This document shows, piece after piece, positions 35,774-45,250 of a stretch of 64,000 nucleotides of DNA. Numbering within the stretch: position 1 is the stretch's first letter; each line of letters starts with the position of its first letter. The notes under the pieces are model-generated. The model was given only the letters and a program-made list of their open reading frames with translations, was not told the origin of the DNA and did no database searches. A program made the position numbers and the translations under genes. Origin of the DNA: an uncultured Paracoccaceae bacterium (GTDB lineage Bacteria; Pseudomonadota; Alphaproteobacteria; Rhodobacterales; Rhodobacteraceae); the NCBI GenBank assembly GCA_938002605.1, contig CALLAF010000006.1, forward strand, positions 62,001-126,000. Direction: 5' to 3'.

Positions 35774-36917
35774 AGATTGGGAACATGGCGGCTTTGGGCT
35801 TTATATCCATTGGCCCTTTTGTCAGGCGAAATGCCCTTATTGCGATTTCAATAGCCATGTCGTCGCGCAAATCGATCAGAAGGCATGGTGTAATGCCTAC
35901 CTGAGCGAGATTGATCGAGTCGGTGCCGAGACCCAAGGACGCGTGTTGAAATCCGTGTTTTTTGGTGGCGGCACACCTAGCATGATGGACCCCGATCTTG
36001 TCGACGCAATCCTGACGAAGGTGCGCGCGACATGGTCACTGGCCAATGATATTGAAATCACTCTTGAAGCAAACCCAACCTCGGTCGAGGCCGGTCGCTT
36101 TGTCGGGTATCGTGATGCGGGTGTTAACCGTGTTTCGATGGGAATTCAGGCGCTAAACGACACAGATTTGCGTGCCTTAGGGCGCCTTCACACCGCCCAG
36201 GAGGCGCTGACGGCCTTCAGCACGGCCAGAGAGACGTTTGATCGGGTCAGTTTTGACCTGATTTATGCCCGTCAGGGACAAAATCTGGCGGATTGGCGGG
36301 CAGAATTAACCCAAGCATTGGGTTTGGCGATCGATCACCTATCGCTTTACCAGTTGACAATCGAAGACGGCACGGCCTTTGGCGATCGTTACGCCGCCGG
36401 GAAACTACGCGGATTACCCAATGACGACGTGGCGGCGGATATGTATGCGTTGACGCAAGACGTATGCGCCGCCGCCAATTTTGAAAGCTACGAAGTTTCC
36501 AACCATGCCCGCCCCGGATATGAAAGCATCCACAATCAAATCTATTGGCGCTATGGCGATTATGCCGGAATTGGTCCCGGCGCGCATGGACGGTTAACGC
36601 TTGGCGGGGACCGATACGCGACAGAGGCACCGCTCGCACCAATGCAATGGTTGGCACAGGTCGGTAAGACAGGAATTGGCGATAGTTTGCGCAGCAAGTT
36701 ATCTGCGGAGGATCAGCGGTCAGAGTTGTTGCTTATGGGGATGCGGTTACGCGAAGGTGTGTTGATCAAACGAATTGAGATTACAGAGAAAATTGAAAAA
36801 AATATCAATAGCTTAAATGATTTAGGTATGGTGAAATCACGTGGCGATCGCCTCGTCTTAACGGGACAAGGCCGCCCTATCCTTAACGCTGTCCTGCGTG
36901 AACTTCTTGCGGATTAA
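35766..36917 (+). CDS. hemW: Heme chaperone HemW (radical SAM, HemN-like)
   Basis: HemN-related radical-SAM protein; experimentally studied HemW proteins bind heme and act as heme-insertion chaperones instead of oxidising coproporphyrinogen. The cluster motif CQAKCPYC (Cys19, Cys23, Cys26) is present, then FFGGGTPSMM and SMGIQAL. The only workable start is TTG at 35766, overlapping rdgB by 8 bases; no ATG occurs early in frame. The length of 383 residues fits. Its stop interlocks with that of parB (TTAA). Confidence 0.92.
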   Translation: MREDWEHGGFGLYIHWPFCQAKCPYCDFNSHVVAQIDQKAWCNAYLSEIDRVGAETQGRVLKSVFFGGGTPSMMDPDLVDAILTKVRATWSLANDIEITLEANPTSVEAGRFVGYRDAGVNRVSMGIQALNDTDLRALGRLHTAQEALTAFSTARETFDRVSFDLIYARQGQNLADWRAELTQALGLAIDHLSLYQLTIEDGTAFGDRYAAGKLRGLPNDDVAADMYALTQDVCAAANFESYEVSNHARPGYESIHNQIYWRYGDYAGIGPGAHGRLTLGGDRYATEAPLAPMQWLAQVGKTGIGDSLRSKLSAEDQRSELLLMGMRLREGVLIKRIEITEKIEKNINSLNDLGMVKSRGDRLVLTGQGRPILNAVLRELLAD

Positions 36918-37801
36918 CCGCCCGATAACGCGCGCAAAAGATCATCAAGCTGGTCGAGCGATTTGTAGCTAACCGCAAGTTTACCACCCTCTTCGCCGGG
37001 CTTATGATCGATCGTAACTTTCATCCCCAATGCGGCGGTAAGCTCATTTTCAATTTGCACTGTATCCGCATCTTTTGCGACGGGCGCACCAGAAACCGAA
37101 CGCCGTTTGACCGCTGGACCCTGCTTGACCAATTTTTCGGTTTCGCGCACTGAGAGATTACGCTGAATCACTTCGCGCGCTATTTCTTTTGCGCGCTCAT
37201 TCCCTACCAACGCACGCGCATGACCTGCGGATAATTGACCTTTCACAAGATAGGTTTGAACTTCGTCTGGCAAATTCAAGAGACGCAAAAGGTTGGCAAT
37301 ATGGCTGCGGCTTTTACCTAAGGCAGTCGCAAGCTGTTCTTGCGTATGTCCAAAGCGATCCATCAATTGACGATACCCGGCCGCCTCATCCACGGCATTC
37401 AGATCGTCGCGTTGAATATTTTCAATAATTGCAACTTCGAGAACTTCGGTATCCGTATATTCACGCAAAAGAACGGGAATTTCGTGCAGTTTTGCCATCT
37501 GCGCAGCGCGCCAGCGGCGCTCACCCGCGACAATTTCATAAGTGCTGGGATTATTGGGCGATACACGTACAATAAGCGGCTGAATAATGCCTTTTTCGGC
37601 AATCGACGCAGCTAGATCGTTAAGCGCTTCATCCCGGAATGTGCGGCGCGGCTGATCGGGATTGGGGACAATATGTTCAACCGGCACAAGTAGATCCGGG
37701 CGACGCGGGCTATCAATTGAGGTATCATCCTGCCCGACATCAGACATCAGAGCTGACAGGCCACGCCCTAAACCACGTGATTTCTTTGCATTTCCTGCCA
37801 T
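36914..37801 (-). CDS. parB: Chromosome partitioning protein ParB
   Basis: Binds parS and, with CTP, forms the spreading partition complex. The 295 residues show the CTP-binding box GERRWR (93-98), the helix-turn-helix around 156-175 (GKSRSHIANLLRL) and a C-terminal dimerisation region. The start is an ATG at 37801, 3 bases after the parA stop. Two perfect parS sites lie 1.4 and 3.3 kb upstream of it, inside rsmG and mnmG. Confidence 0.97.
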   Translation of the reverse strand: MAGNAKKSRGLGRGLSALMSDVGQDDTSIDSPRRPDLLVPVEHIVPNPDQPRRTFRDEALNDLAASIAEKGIIQPLIVRVSPNNPSTYEIVAGERRWRAAQMAKLHEIPVLLREYTDTEVLEVAIIENIQRDDLNAVDEAAGYRQLMDRFGHTQEQLATALGKSRSHIANLLRLLNLPDEVQTYLVKGQLSAGHARALVGNERAKEIAREVIQRNLSVRETEKLVKQGPAVKRRSVSGAPVAKDADTVQIENELTAALGMKVTIDHKPGEEGGKLAVSYKSLDQLDDLLRALSGG

Positions 37802-37804
37802 GAT

Positions 37805-38602
37805 TTACGCCCCTTTTTTTGTATTTTTTTGAATGACTTCACGCGCAAGCGCGCGGTAAGCGATAGCCCCTTTTGAGGTTCCATCATACTCCAATACGGG
37901 CATTGCAAACGACGGTGCTTCGCTTAGCCGAACATTGCGCGGGATGACTGTTTTGAAAACCATATCGCCCATATTTTCGCGAGCATCGTCTTCGACTTGG
38001 ATCGAAAGGTTATTACGTCTGTCGTACATTGTCAGAACGATGCCTTCGATACGTAAATCTGGATTCGCTGATTGGCGAACGTCGCGCACAGTGAGAATAA
38101 GTTGGGATAGGCCTTCGAGCGCGAAGAACTCACTTTGCAGCGGTACCAAAATGGAATCAGCGGCCACCATCGCGTTTACTGTCAATATATTGAGAGATGG
38201 TGGGCAATCTATCAATATATAGTCGTATTTTGCGACAGATTGTGATGCCTCTTGCAGCACGTACCGCAGCAAAAAACTGCGCTTTTCGTTGTCCATCAGC
38301 TCTATATCGGCAGAGCTTAGATCGGTCGTCGCGGGAATGATGGAAAGGTTTTTAATTGAGGTTGCGCCAGCCGCCTCCTCCATTGTCGCATCGCCGGATA
38401 ACAGGTCATATGTAGTGATACCGCGCTGATCATGCTCAATACCTAGTCCGGTTGATGCGTTTCCCTGCGGATCAAGGTCGATCAAAAGGACTTTTTTCTT
38501 TTTCTCAGCCAACGCTGCGCCCAAATTGATCGTCGTCGTCGTTTTACCGACTCCACCTTTTTGGTTCGCGATCGCGATAATTTTGCAGCTATTCACTGAC
38601 AC
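37805..38602 (-). CDS. parA: Chromosome partitioning ATPase ParA
   Basis: Deviant Walker ATPase that moves ParB-parS complexes. The 265 residues show NQKGGVGKTTTTINL (13-27) with the signature Lys, IDLDPQGNASTG, and DCPPSLNILTVNA. The start is GTG at 38602, with AGGG 8 bases upstream, overlapping rsmG by 14 bases. parB follows 3 bases after its stop. Confidence 0.96.
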   Translation of the reverse strand: MSVNSCKIIAIANQKGGVGKTTTTINLGAALAEKKKKVLLIDLDPQGNASTGLGIEHDQRGITTYDLLSGDATMEEAAGATSIKNLSIIPATTDLSSADIELMDNEKRSFLLRYVLQEASQSVAKYDYILIDCPPSLNILTVNAMVAADSILVPLQSEFFALEGLSQLILTVRDVRQSANPDLRIEGIVLTMYDRRNNLSIQVEDDARENMGDMVFKTVIPRNVRLSEAPSFAMPVLEYDGTSKGAIAYRALAREVIQKNTKKGA

Positions 38603-39209
38603 GGGATATCCCTTTGACGATAAGAATCTGAGAATCAGGATCGGTCAAACTGGGTGAGTCTTCAAGCGCAAACCGCCAGCTATTCGCGGCATCGGCAACT
38701 TCTTCCCTTGCCCTTTTTCCTTTGTGAAGAATAGCTTGCCCTTCGGGTTTTAGGTGGCGTTCTACAAATGGCAACAACATAGATAAGGTAGATAGCGCCC
38801 GAGCGGATACTATATCTGCATCTTGAGGCGCCGCACTTTCGATGCGTTCAGCCAGCACCTTGGCTGGTAAATCCAACTCTCTGATGGCTGAACGTAAAAA
38901 CGTCGCTTTACGCTGGTCGCTTTCGATCAGGACAAACTTTGCATTTGGCTGCGCAGCTTTACCAATTATTGCGACAACAATGCCAGGAAACCCACCACCG
39001 CTGCCAATATCGACCCATTTGTTATAACTTTTGGGTGCTGACCCATATATTTGCGCAGAATCAACGATATGTCGCTCCCACAATGAACTCACCGTGCTTG
39101 GTGAGATAAGATTAATTTTGGCAGTCCACTTTTGAACAAGTTCCGAAAACCTGTGCAAATCATCAAATGTTTCACGTGAAACATTCACCCCACCTACATC
39201 ATGTCCCAT
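38589..39209 (-). CDS. rsmG: 16S rRNA (guanine-527-N7)-methyltransferase RsmG (GidB)
   Basis: Methylates G527 of 16S rRNA. The 206 residues have the SAM loop DIGSGGGFPGIV, preceded by NLISPSTV and followed by LIESDQRKATFLR. I use the ATG at 39209, 1 base after the mnmG stop, with an AGG site upstream; GTG at 39239 is the alternative. A perfect 16-base parS occupies codons for NVSRET near the N terminus. Confidence 0.95.
   Translation of the reverse strand: MGHDVGGVNVSRETFDDLHRFSELVQKWTAKINLISPSTVSSLWERHIVDSAQIYGSAPKSYNKWVDIGSGGGFPGIVVAIIGKAAQPNAKFVLIESDQRKATFLRSAIRELDLPAKVLAERIESAAPQDADIVSARALSTLSMLLPFVERHLKPEGQAILHKGKRAREEVADAANSWRFALEDSPSLTDPDSQILIVKGISRVSE
39168..39183. other. parS: parS centromere site 1
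   Basis: TGTTTCACGTGAAACA, a perfect 16-base palindrome identical to the chromosomal ParB-binding consensus. It lies inside rsmG, near its 5' end, about 5.1 kb from the putative origin on the parAB side. Confidence 0.95.
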
Positions 39210-39210
39210 T

Positions 39211-41091
39211 CTAGCTACCTGTCTTGGCTTTCTGATCACGCTTTATCATTGCAACGATGAGCATAAGCGCCGCTGGTGTCATGCCTTCAATGCGTCCCGC
39301 TTGCGCAATATCGGCCGGTTGAATGGATTCAAGCTTACTCACAAGCTCATTTGAAAGTCCTTTTACCGCACGGTAATTGATTTTGTCTGGAATAATCTGC
39401 TTTTCATCGCGCTCCATCGCAGCGACATCTGACTGCTGGCGTTGCACATAGTGTGCATACAGCGCGTCCTTTTTAATCTGATCTTGAACAGCGATCGAAA
39501 TATTTGACAACTCGGGTGCCATACGGATCAACTGAGGAAAATCGAAATCGGTCAACGCCAGCGCTTCAAGCGCTGACCGACGCGACCCGTCGACGTTCAA
39601 ATTTGCGCCTTGGGCTGCAATATCTCGTGATGAAAGGAAAATATTCGACAGCGATGATTGCGCTGCCGAGATTTTGTCCATCTTGTCAGAAAACTGCGCC
39701 CATCGCTCATGACTCACGCAACCAATTGCATGCCCAAGCGCCGTTAGCCTTTGATCTGCGTTATCCGCCCGCAACGAGAGTCTAAATTCTGCCCGAGAAG
39801 TAAACATGCGATATGGCTCCGAAACACCCTTTGTAATCAGGTCGTCGATCATTACGCCGATATAGGAATGGCGGCGACTGAACTTTATCGGCTCCGCACC
39901 CAGCGAATGCGCGGCAGCATTCAAGCCAGCGACAAGGCCCTGCGCCGCCGCTTCTTCATAACCAGTTGTGCCATTAATTTGACCAGCAAGATAGAGCCCC
40001 GGCACATCCCGCAGTTCTAGCGTTGCTGTCAACGATCTGGGATCCACATAATCATATTCAATCGCGTATCCGGGCTGCAATATCTTAGCATTTTCAAGAC
40101 CATAAATAGAATTTACGTAATCCCATTGCGTCTCTTCTGGAAGCGACGTGGAAATCCCATTCGGATAAACCGTGTCATCATTTATGCCTTCGGGTTCCAG
40201 AAAAATCTGGTGCGACGACTTATCGGCGAACCGCACAACCTTATCTTCAATAGAAGGGCAATATCGCGGGCCTACGCCATCAATATGACCCCCATACATA
40301 GCCGACCGGTCAAGATTCGCGCGGATAATATCGTGAGTCCGTTGATTTGTATGCGTAATCCCACAATCAATTTGCGGCGCAAACACGCCGTTGGACATAA
40401 ACGAAAACATCGTTGGATCCGCATCACTTGGTTGCGCTTCCAGCAAATCCCAGCGGATTGTACGCCCGTCAAGTCGCGGCGGGGTACCCGTCTTCAGTCG
40501 CCCGAGCGCTAACTCAAAACTATCTAGACGTTCCGCCATTTTGACAGATGGTCTGTCACCCATGCGACCACCCGGGCGTGAGACATCCCCAATATGAATG
40601 ACGCCGCGCAAAAATGTACCAGTCGTTAGGATCACACTATTTGCAGAAAGTTGCGTATCCTCCGCCATAACAACACCCGCAACGCGGCCACTTCCCATAA
40701 TGAGATCGATAGCTTCACCTTCAATGATCGTGAGGTTTTCCACTACATCTAGTTCAGCTTGCATCGTGGTGCGGTATATTTCGCGGTCTGCTTGCGCCCG
40801 CGGGCCTTGTACAGCAGGCCCCTTTTTGCGGTTTAATAGTCTAAACTGAATGCCCGCCCGATCTGCGACACGCGCCATGACGCCATCCAGTGCATCAATT
40901 TCGCGTACGAGATGTCCTTTACCAAGTCCGCCAATAGCAGGATTGCAGGACATTACGCCAATAGATTGCTTCGTAAGAGTCACCAGAGCCGTGCGCGCAC
41001 CCATTCGTGCGGATGCATGGGCAGCTTCGGCGCCCGCATGTCCGCCACCAATTACGATCACGTCGAAGTCACAATGTTTCACGTGAAACAC
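39211..41091 (-). CDS. mnmG: tRNA uridine-5-carboxymethylaminomethyl modification enzyme MnmG (GidA)
   Basis: FAD-dependent partner of MnmE in wobble-uridine modification. The 626 residues begin MFHVKH, then the FAD loop [10 protein letters not shown] (15-24), [14 protein letters not shown] and [12 protein letters not shown]. The start is GTG at 41091, and the parS palindrome at 41075-41090 fills codons 1-6. The mnmE stop at 41094 is 2 bases upstream, so the two genes are cotranscribed. Confidence 0.97.
   Translation of the reverse strand: MFHVKHCDFDVIVIGGGHAGAEAAHASARMGARTALVTLTKQSIGVMSCNPAIGGLGKGHLVREIDALDGVMARVADRAGIQFRLLNRKKGPAVQGPRAQADREIYRTTMQAELDVVENLTIIEGEAIDLIMGSGRVAGVVMAEDTQLSANSVILTTGTFLRGVIHIGDVSRPGGRMGDRPSVKMAERLDSFELALGRLKTGTPPRLDGRTIRWDLLEAQPSDADPTMFSFMSNGVFAPQIDCGITHTNQRTHDIIRANLDRSAMYGGHIDGVGPRYCPSIEDKVVRFADKSSHQIFLEPEGINDDTVYPNGISTSLPEETQWDYVNSIYGLENAKILQPGYAIEYDYVDPRSLTATLELRDVPGLYLAGQINGTTGYEEAAAQGLVAGLNAAAHSLGAEPIKFSRRHSYIGVMIDDLITKGVSEPYRMFTSRAEFRLSLRADNADQRLTALGHAIGCVSHERWAQFSDKMDKISAAQSSLSNIFLSSRDIAAQGANLNVDGSRRSALEALALTDFDFPQLIRMAPELSNISIAVQDQIKKDALYAHYVQRQQSDVAAMERDEKQIIPDKINYRAVKGLSNELVSKLESIQPADIAQAGRIEGMTPAALMLIVAMIKRDQKAKTGS
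41075..41090. other. parS: parS centromere site 2
   Basis: TGTTTCACGTGAAACA, a second perfect 16-base palindrome identical to the first, covering the first codons of mnmG (amino acids FHVKH). It lies 1.9 kb from parS site 1 and about 3.2 kb from the putative origin. Confidence 0.95.
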
Positions 41092-41093
41092 TC

Positions 41094-42374
41094 CTATTTA
41101 CCGATGCAAAAACTCGAAAATATCTCATCAAGGACCTGTTCTACATCAACGCGTCCAACAAGGCTATCCACTGCGCGAATTGCCGACCGTAGTTCTTCAG
41201 CAATCAGGTCAGTCATCCCCAATTCGCTACTCAGTTCTTTCTCTGCCACTTCAAGAAAGTTGATCGCGCGCAACATAGCGACGCGGTGCCGTTCCCGCAT
41301 TGCAATACCAACAGAAGCCACACGTTCCTTCAAAATCCCTGATATTTGATCAACTAAGGCATCGATTCCCGCCCCAGTTTGACCGGAAACAGCAAGTCCA
41401 TCACCATGGACTAAATCTGATTTTGCCTGAACTAAGATATCATCTACCCCAATATTTTGAGGTCTTAAATCTCCTGGTAACAACATATGTACTCGTAGAT
41501 CCGCGCGGCCGGCCCGTTCTCTCGCTCGCTTAACGCCTAAACCCTCGACAATATCATCCGTTTCGCGCAATCCAGCCGTATCAAGAAGAGTTACCGCTAT
41601 GCCATCCAGATCAAGCCGGACCTCGATCACGTCACGCGTTGTTCCCGCAATTTCAGAGGTAATTGCAACATCGCGCCCGGCCAGCCGGTTCAACAAAGTT
41701 GATTTTCCAACATTTGGCGCGCCTATAATCGCAACCTCAAAACCGTCGCGCAATCTTTCCGCAATCCGCACGCCTTCGGCTTCGCGCCGCATTTCTTGCT
41801 TCACCACGCCGATAAGTTCTCGAACTTCAGGCGAAACATCAACCGGAACTTCTTCATCCGCGAAATCAATTGTGGCTTCTAAGAGAGCCGCCGCCCGGAT
41901 CAATTTTACCCGCCAACCATCTGCCAACGTCCCCAACGCGCCCGAAAAAACGCGGACCGCTTGCTTGCGTTGGCTTTCGGTTTCGGCGTCAATCAGGTCT
42001 GCCAGGCCTTCAACCTGTGCAAGATCAAGCTGCCCATTATCCATTGCACGATGTGTAAATTCCCCAGCCTCAGCTGGCCGCAATTCCGGATCGTTGCCAA
42101 GCTCATACAGCACCGCGGCAAGCACCGCCGGACTCCCATGAAGATGCAGCTCTACAACCTCTTCCCCAGTAAAGCTCTTGCCCTCTGCAAATCGCAGCAC
42201 AAAAGCCTCATCAAGAAGTTGCCCTTCCTGATCACGCAGCACACGCACGCCACGGCTTACGGGTACATCACCCATTAACCGACCTGCTGAACGAACGGCA
42301 TGAGGTCCAGACAATCGAATCACGGCCACACCGGCACGGCCCTTGGCTGTCGCTAAGGCAAAAATCGTATCCAT
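41094..42374 (-). CDS. mnmE: tRNA modification GTPase MnmE (TrmE)
   Basis: GTPase that acts with MnmG. The 426 residues show the N-terminal tetrahydrofolate-binding domain with [15 protein letters not shown], the GTPase loop GAPNVGKST (218-226), AGTTRD for switch I, DTAGLRE, and the essential C-terminal CIGK with Cys423. It begins at ATG 42374, 29 bases after the rho stop, in the same direction. Confidence 0.97.
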   Translation of the reverse strand: MDTIFALATAKGRAGVAVIRLSGPHAVRSAGRLMGDVPVSRGVRVLRDQEGQLLDEAFVLRFAEGKSFTGEEVVELHLHGSPAVLAAVLYELGNDPELRPAEAGEFTHRAMDNGQLDLAQVEGLADLIDAETESQRKQAVRVFSGALGTLADGWRVKLIRAAALLEATIDFADEEVPVDVSPEVRELIGVVKQEMRREAEGVRIAERLRDGFEVAIIGAPNVGKSTLLNRLAGRDVAITSEIAGTTRDVIEVRLDLDGIAVTLLDTAGLRETDDIVEGLGVKRARERAGRADLRVHMLLPGDLRPQNIGVDDILVQAKSDLVHGDGLAVSGQTGAGIDALVDQISGILKERVASVGIAMRERHRVAMLRAINFLEVAEKELSSELGMTDLIAEELRSAIRAVDSLVGRVDVEQVLDEIFSSFCIGK

Positions 42375-42403
42375 TATTCAACCCATTGTCTTATAACAAT
42401 AAG

Positions 42404-43675
42404 TTACGTGTTCATTGAATCGAAGAAGTCCGAATTTGTCTTCGTCTGCTTCAACTTCCCAATCAGGAACTCAATCGCATCTGTTGTTCCCATTGGGTTC
42501 AAAATCCGGCGCAACACATATGTCTTCGCTAGATCGCCCTTATCGACCAACAGCTCTTCTTTCCGGGTCCCAGATTTCAAGATATCCATTGCTGGGAAGA
42601 CGCGCTTATCCGCGACTTTGCGATCCAACACGATCTCAGAGTTACCCGTTCCCTTGAATTCTTCAAAGATAACTTCGTCCATCCGTGATCCGGTATCGAT
42701 CAGCGCAGTCGCAATAATCGTGAGTGACCCGCCTTCTTCGATATTCCGCGCCGCCCCAAAGAAACGCTTTGGACGTTGCAGCGCGTTCGCGTCAACACCA
42801 CCGGTCAAAACCTTGCCGGATGACGGTACAGTCGTGTTAAATGCACGGCCTAGTCGCGTAATCGAATCCAGCAAAATAACCACGTCGCGCTTATGCTCGA
42901 CCAGGCGCTTTGCCTTTTCAATCACCATCTCAGACACGGCAACGTGGCGCGTCGCGGGTTCATCAAATGTTGATGATACAACTTCACCCTTCACAGACCG
43001 CTGCATGTCGGTCACCTCTTCTGGGCGTTCATCGATCAGCAAAACGATTAGATAGCATTCGGGGTGGTTCTTCTCGATTGAATTCGCGATGTTTTGCAAC
43101 AGAACCGTCTTACCCGTCCGCGGTGGCGCCACGATCAAGGCGCGTTGCCCTTTCCCGATTGGCGATACCAGATCAATAATCCGGGCAGACCGGTCTTTGA
43201 TCGTCGGGTCTTCGACCTCCATTTTCAAACGCTCTTCTGGATAAAGCGGTGTCAGGTTATCAAAGGCAACTTTGTGTTTCGCCTTTTCTGGTGCTTCAAA
43301 ATTGATTGCCTCAACGACCGTCAACGCGAAATAACGCTCGGTATCGTTTGGCTCTTTCATCACGCCTTCGACGGTATCGCCGGTGCGCAATGAATGTTTG
43401 CGGATCATATCTGGTGATACGTAGATATCATCTGGTCCCGGCAGATAGTTAGCTTCTGGCGACCGCAAGAACCCAAACCCGTCTTGAAGAACTTCAAGAA
43501 CACCATCACCACCAATCACCCATTCTTCGTCCGCGCGTTCTTTTAGAATGGCGAACATCATATCGCCTTTGCGCATGGTAGACGCGTTCTCGATCTCCAG
43601 CTCTTCAGCTAGTGACAACAGATCCTTAGGGCTTTGCGCCTTTAGGTCAGACAGGTTTAAACGATGTAGTGACAT
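42404..43675 (-). CDS. rho: Transcription termination factor Rho
   Basis: Hexameric RNA-dependent ATPase that ends transcription. The 423 residues have the RNA-binding [19 protein letters not shown], the ATPase loop PPRTGKT (184-190), and [16 protein letters not shown] prefer the ATG at 43675 ([12 protein letters not shown]), which matches family starts; a GTG at 43690 is in frame. Leader to hemJ is 120 bases with no terminator-like hairpin that I can see. Confidence 0.97.
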   Translation of the reverse strand: MSLHRLNLSDLKAQSPKDLLSLAEELEIENASTMRKGDMMFAILKERADEEWVIGGDGVLEVLQDGFGFLRSPEANYLPGPDDIYVSPDMIRKHSLRTGDTVEGVMKEPNDTERYFALTVVEAINFEAPEKAKHKVAFDNLTPLYPEERLKMEVEDPTIKDRSARIIDLVSPIGKGQRALIVAPPRTGKTVLLQNIANSIEKNHPECYLIVLLIDERPEEVTDMQRSVKGEVVSSTFDEPATRHVAVSEMVIEKAKRLVEHKRDVVILLDSITRLGRAFNTTVPSSGKVLTGGVDANALQRPKRFFGAARNIEEGGSLTIIATALIDTGSRMDEVIFEEFKGTGNSEIVLDRKVADKRVFPAMDILKSGTRKEELLVDKGDLAKTYVLRRILNPMGTTDAIEFLIGKLKQTKTNSDFFDSMNT

Positions 43676-43795
43676 GATAAAATCCAGCACTCACCCGTAG
43701 GTCAGTGTCATTCAGTTTTAGAAATGGAAAGTGCTTTTCCCGGACGGGAAGCTGCGCCCGATATACGCAACCCGCCTTCCCAAGTCAACGCGCTG

Positions 43796-44245
43796 CTAAA
43801 ACGGCCTTACAATGACCGCGACAACGATAACCACCATCAGCACTGTCGGAACCTCATTAGCAAGCCTATAGACCCGCCCAGAGCGCGTATTCGCCCCTAC
43901 AGCAAACTCTTTGCGGCGCTTACTCAACCAGCCATGAAATCCGCTCATCATCAGCACTGCGACTATCTTCGCCCACGACCAGACAGAGCCCCAATCAAAA
44001 GCGCCCATCGACAGCATGAGCAAACCAGCTACCCATGTGACTATCATTGCAGGATTAATAATGACGCGTAACAGCTTTTCTTCCATAATTTGGAAGGTTT
44101 GATCTAACTCTGAACCAACTTCTGCTCGTTCTGCGTGATAAACAAACAGCCGCGGAAGATAAAACATCCCAGCCATCCATGAAATTACAGCCATGATATG
44201 GATCGCTTTGATCCAATCATAATATGCGCTTAGGAAATCGAGCAT
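43796..44245 (-). CDS. hemJ: Protoporphyrinogen oxidase HemJ
   Basis: Membrane enzyme that converts protoporphyrinogen IX to protoporphyrin IX in many proteobacteria. The 149 residues form about four membrane helices, with the conserved WIKAIHIMAVISWMAGMFYL and LFVYHAE region, then ILVTWVAGLLMLS-type and WLSKRRKEFA parts (family blocks; His16 and Lys/Arg are conserved). It reads away from the AT-rich gap and is the gene nearest to the putative origin on this side. hemE, often close in relatives, is not in the window. Confidence 0.9.
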   Translation of the reverse strand: MLDFLSAYYDWIKAIHIMAVISWMAGMFYLPRLFVYHAERAEVGSELDQTFQIMEEKLLRVIINPAMIVTWVAGLLMLSMGAFDWGSVWSWAKIVAVLMMSGFHGWLSKRRKEFAVGANTRSGRVYRLANEVPTVLMVVIVVAVIVRPF

Positions 44246-44651
44246 GTCATCGCCTCACTTTCGGTCAGTCACTCTTAATAAATATATAAAGAAAGAAAAG
44301 ATGATGATGATGATAGTGCGAGTAATTTCTGTGGTTTGTTTTTTCATCCGCAGACTTATCCCAAGGCAATCACTAGATAGGACCTATAAAGATAGATTGC
44401 CAATTTGAGTAAAAACATTGTATTATTAATAAGTTAAATGAAAAATATTTTCGATTATACGCAATGATATCATATTGACTCTGATCTAGGTGTCGATTCT
44501 TCCACAGGGTCGACTTATGCTTTCCCACGGTGGAAAAATCGGCATAACGGGTGGCATAACTTGTGACTTTCACACAGGCTCACGGGCCTTGATCTTTACC
44601 CCACTGATCGTCCGCAGGCTGACACATCGTTTTTCCAAAGGGTTATCCACA
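44246..44651. other. Putative chromosomal replication origin (oriC)
   Basis: A 405-base gap without a gene, the longest in the window, flanked by genes that run away on both sides (hemJ left, maf right). It has two very AT-rich tracts (about 44270-44300 and 44405-44480), a perfect DnaA box TTATCCACA (44643-44651), and four 9-mers with two mismatches to it (44356-44364, 44498-44506, 44529-44537 on the minus strand, 44631-44639). A GGCATAAC repeat occurs at 44541-44548 and 44553-44560. Neighbouring parAB, parS, mnmG, mnmE, rsmG and rho are typical of alphaproteobacterial origins. No experiment is available here; location is inferred. Confidence 0.75.
44643..44651 (+). promoter_or_regulatory. 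Consensus DnaA box overlapping the maf start codon
   Basis: TTATCCACA, identical to the DnaA-box consensus; its last A is the first base of the maf ATG. Confidence 0.8.
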
Positions 44652-45250
44652 TGACCACCCCGATCATTTTGGCTTCCGGTTCAGAAATCCGTGCGACCTT
44701 GCTGCGCAATGCGGCTGTGCCATTCACCGTTGTCAAAGCACGGATCGATGAAGATCTGATCCGTCAATCGCTGATCGCCGAAGATGCGTCTCCACGTGAT
44801 ATCGCTGATACGCTCGCAGAACTCAAAGCACAGCGCGTTGCGGCCAAACATCCAGATGCTCTTGTTATCGGATGCGATCAAATATTAGCGCAGGGCCGGA
44901 CGATATTTTCAAAGCCTGAAACCCCGGCCCATGCGCTTGAACAGTTGCAATCATTTCGGGGTGACAAGCACCAGCTTCTCTCAGCGGCAGTCATTTATGG
45001 CGAAGGCAAGCCGCTCTGGCGTCATGTTGGCACCGTTCGGCTGCAAATGCGTGACGCAAGCGACACATATCTTCAGGATTATGTCGATCGTAACTGGGAA
45101 AGCATCCGCCACAGTGTCGGAGCCTATAAGCTTGAAGAAGAAGGCGTGCGTTTGTTCACGCGCATTGATGGGGATTACTTCAACGTGTTGGGGCTGCCAC
45201 TTTTGGAACTACTATCATATCTGACGTTGCGTGGGGATTTACCTTCATGA
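44651..45250 (+). CDS. maf: Maf-family nucleotide pyrophosphatase
   Basis: Hydrolyses non-standard or standard nucleoside triphosphates as a house-cleaning enzyme. The 199 residues have ILASGSEIRATLL (6-18) and GCDQIL with Asp76, the usual Maf motifs. The ATG is the final base of a perfect DnaA box plus two. It overlaps aroE by 4 bases (ATGA), so maf-aroE-coaE-dnaQ make one operon leading away from the origin. Confidence 0.94.
   Translation: MTTPIILASGSEIRATLLRNAAVPFTVVKARIDEDLIRQSLIAEDASPRDIADTLAELKAQRVAAKHPDALVIGCDQILAQGRTIFSKPETPAHALEQLQSFRGDKHQLLSAAVIYGEGKPLWRHVGTVRLQMRDASDTYLQDYVDRNWESIRHSVGAYKLEEEGVRLFTRIDGDYFNVLGLPLLELLSYLTLRGDLPS

Noticed and set aside
44301-44315. GAT/ATG triplet repeat in the putative origin
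   Set aside because: Only about five units; possible slippage tract, not a CRISPR or tandem array.
44424-44440. Paired TTAA motifs, as in CtrA boxes
   Set aside because: The two TTAA are 4 bases apart, not 7 as in the CtrA consensus.
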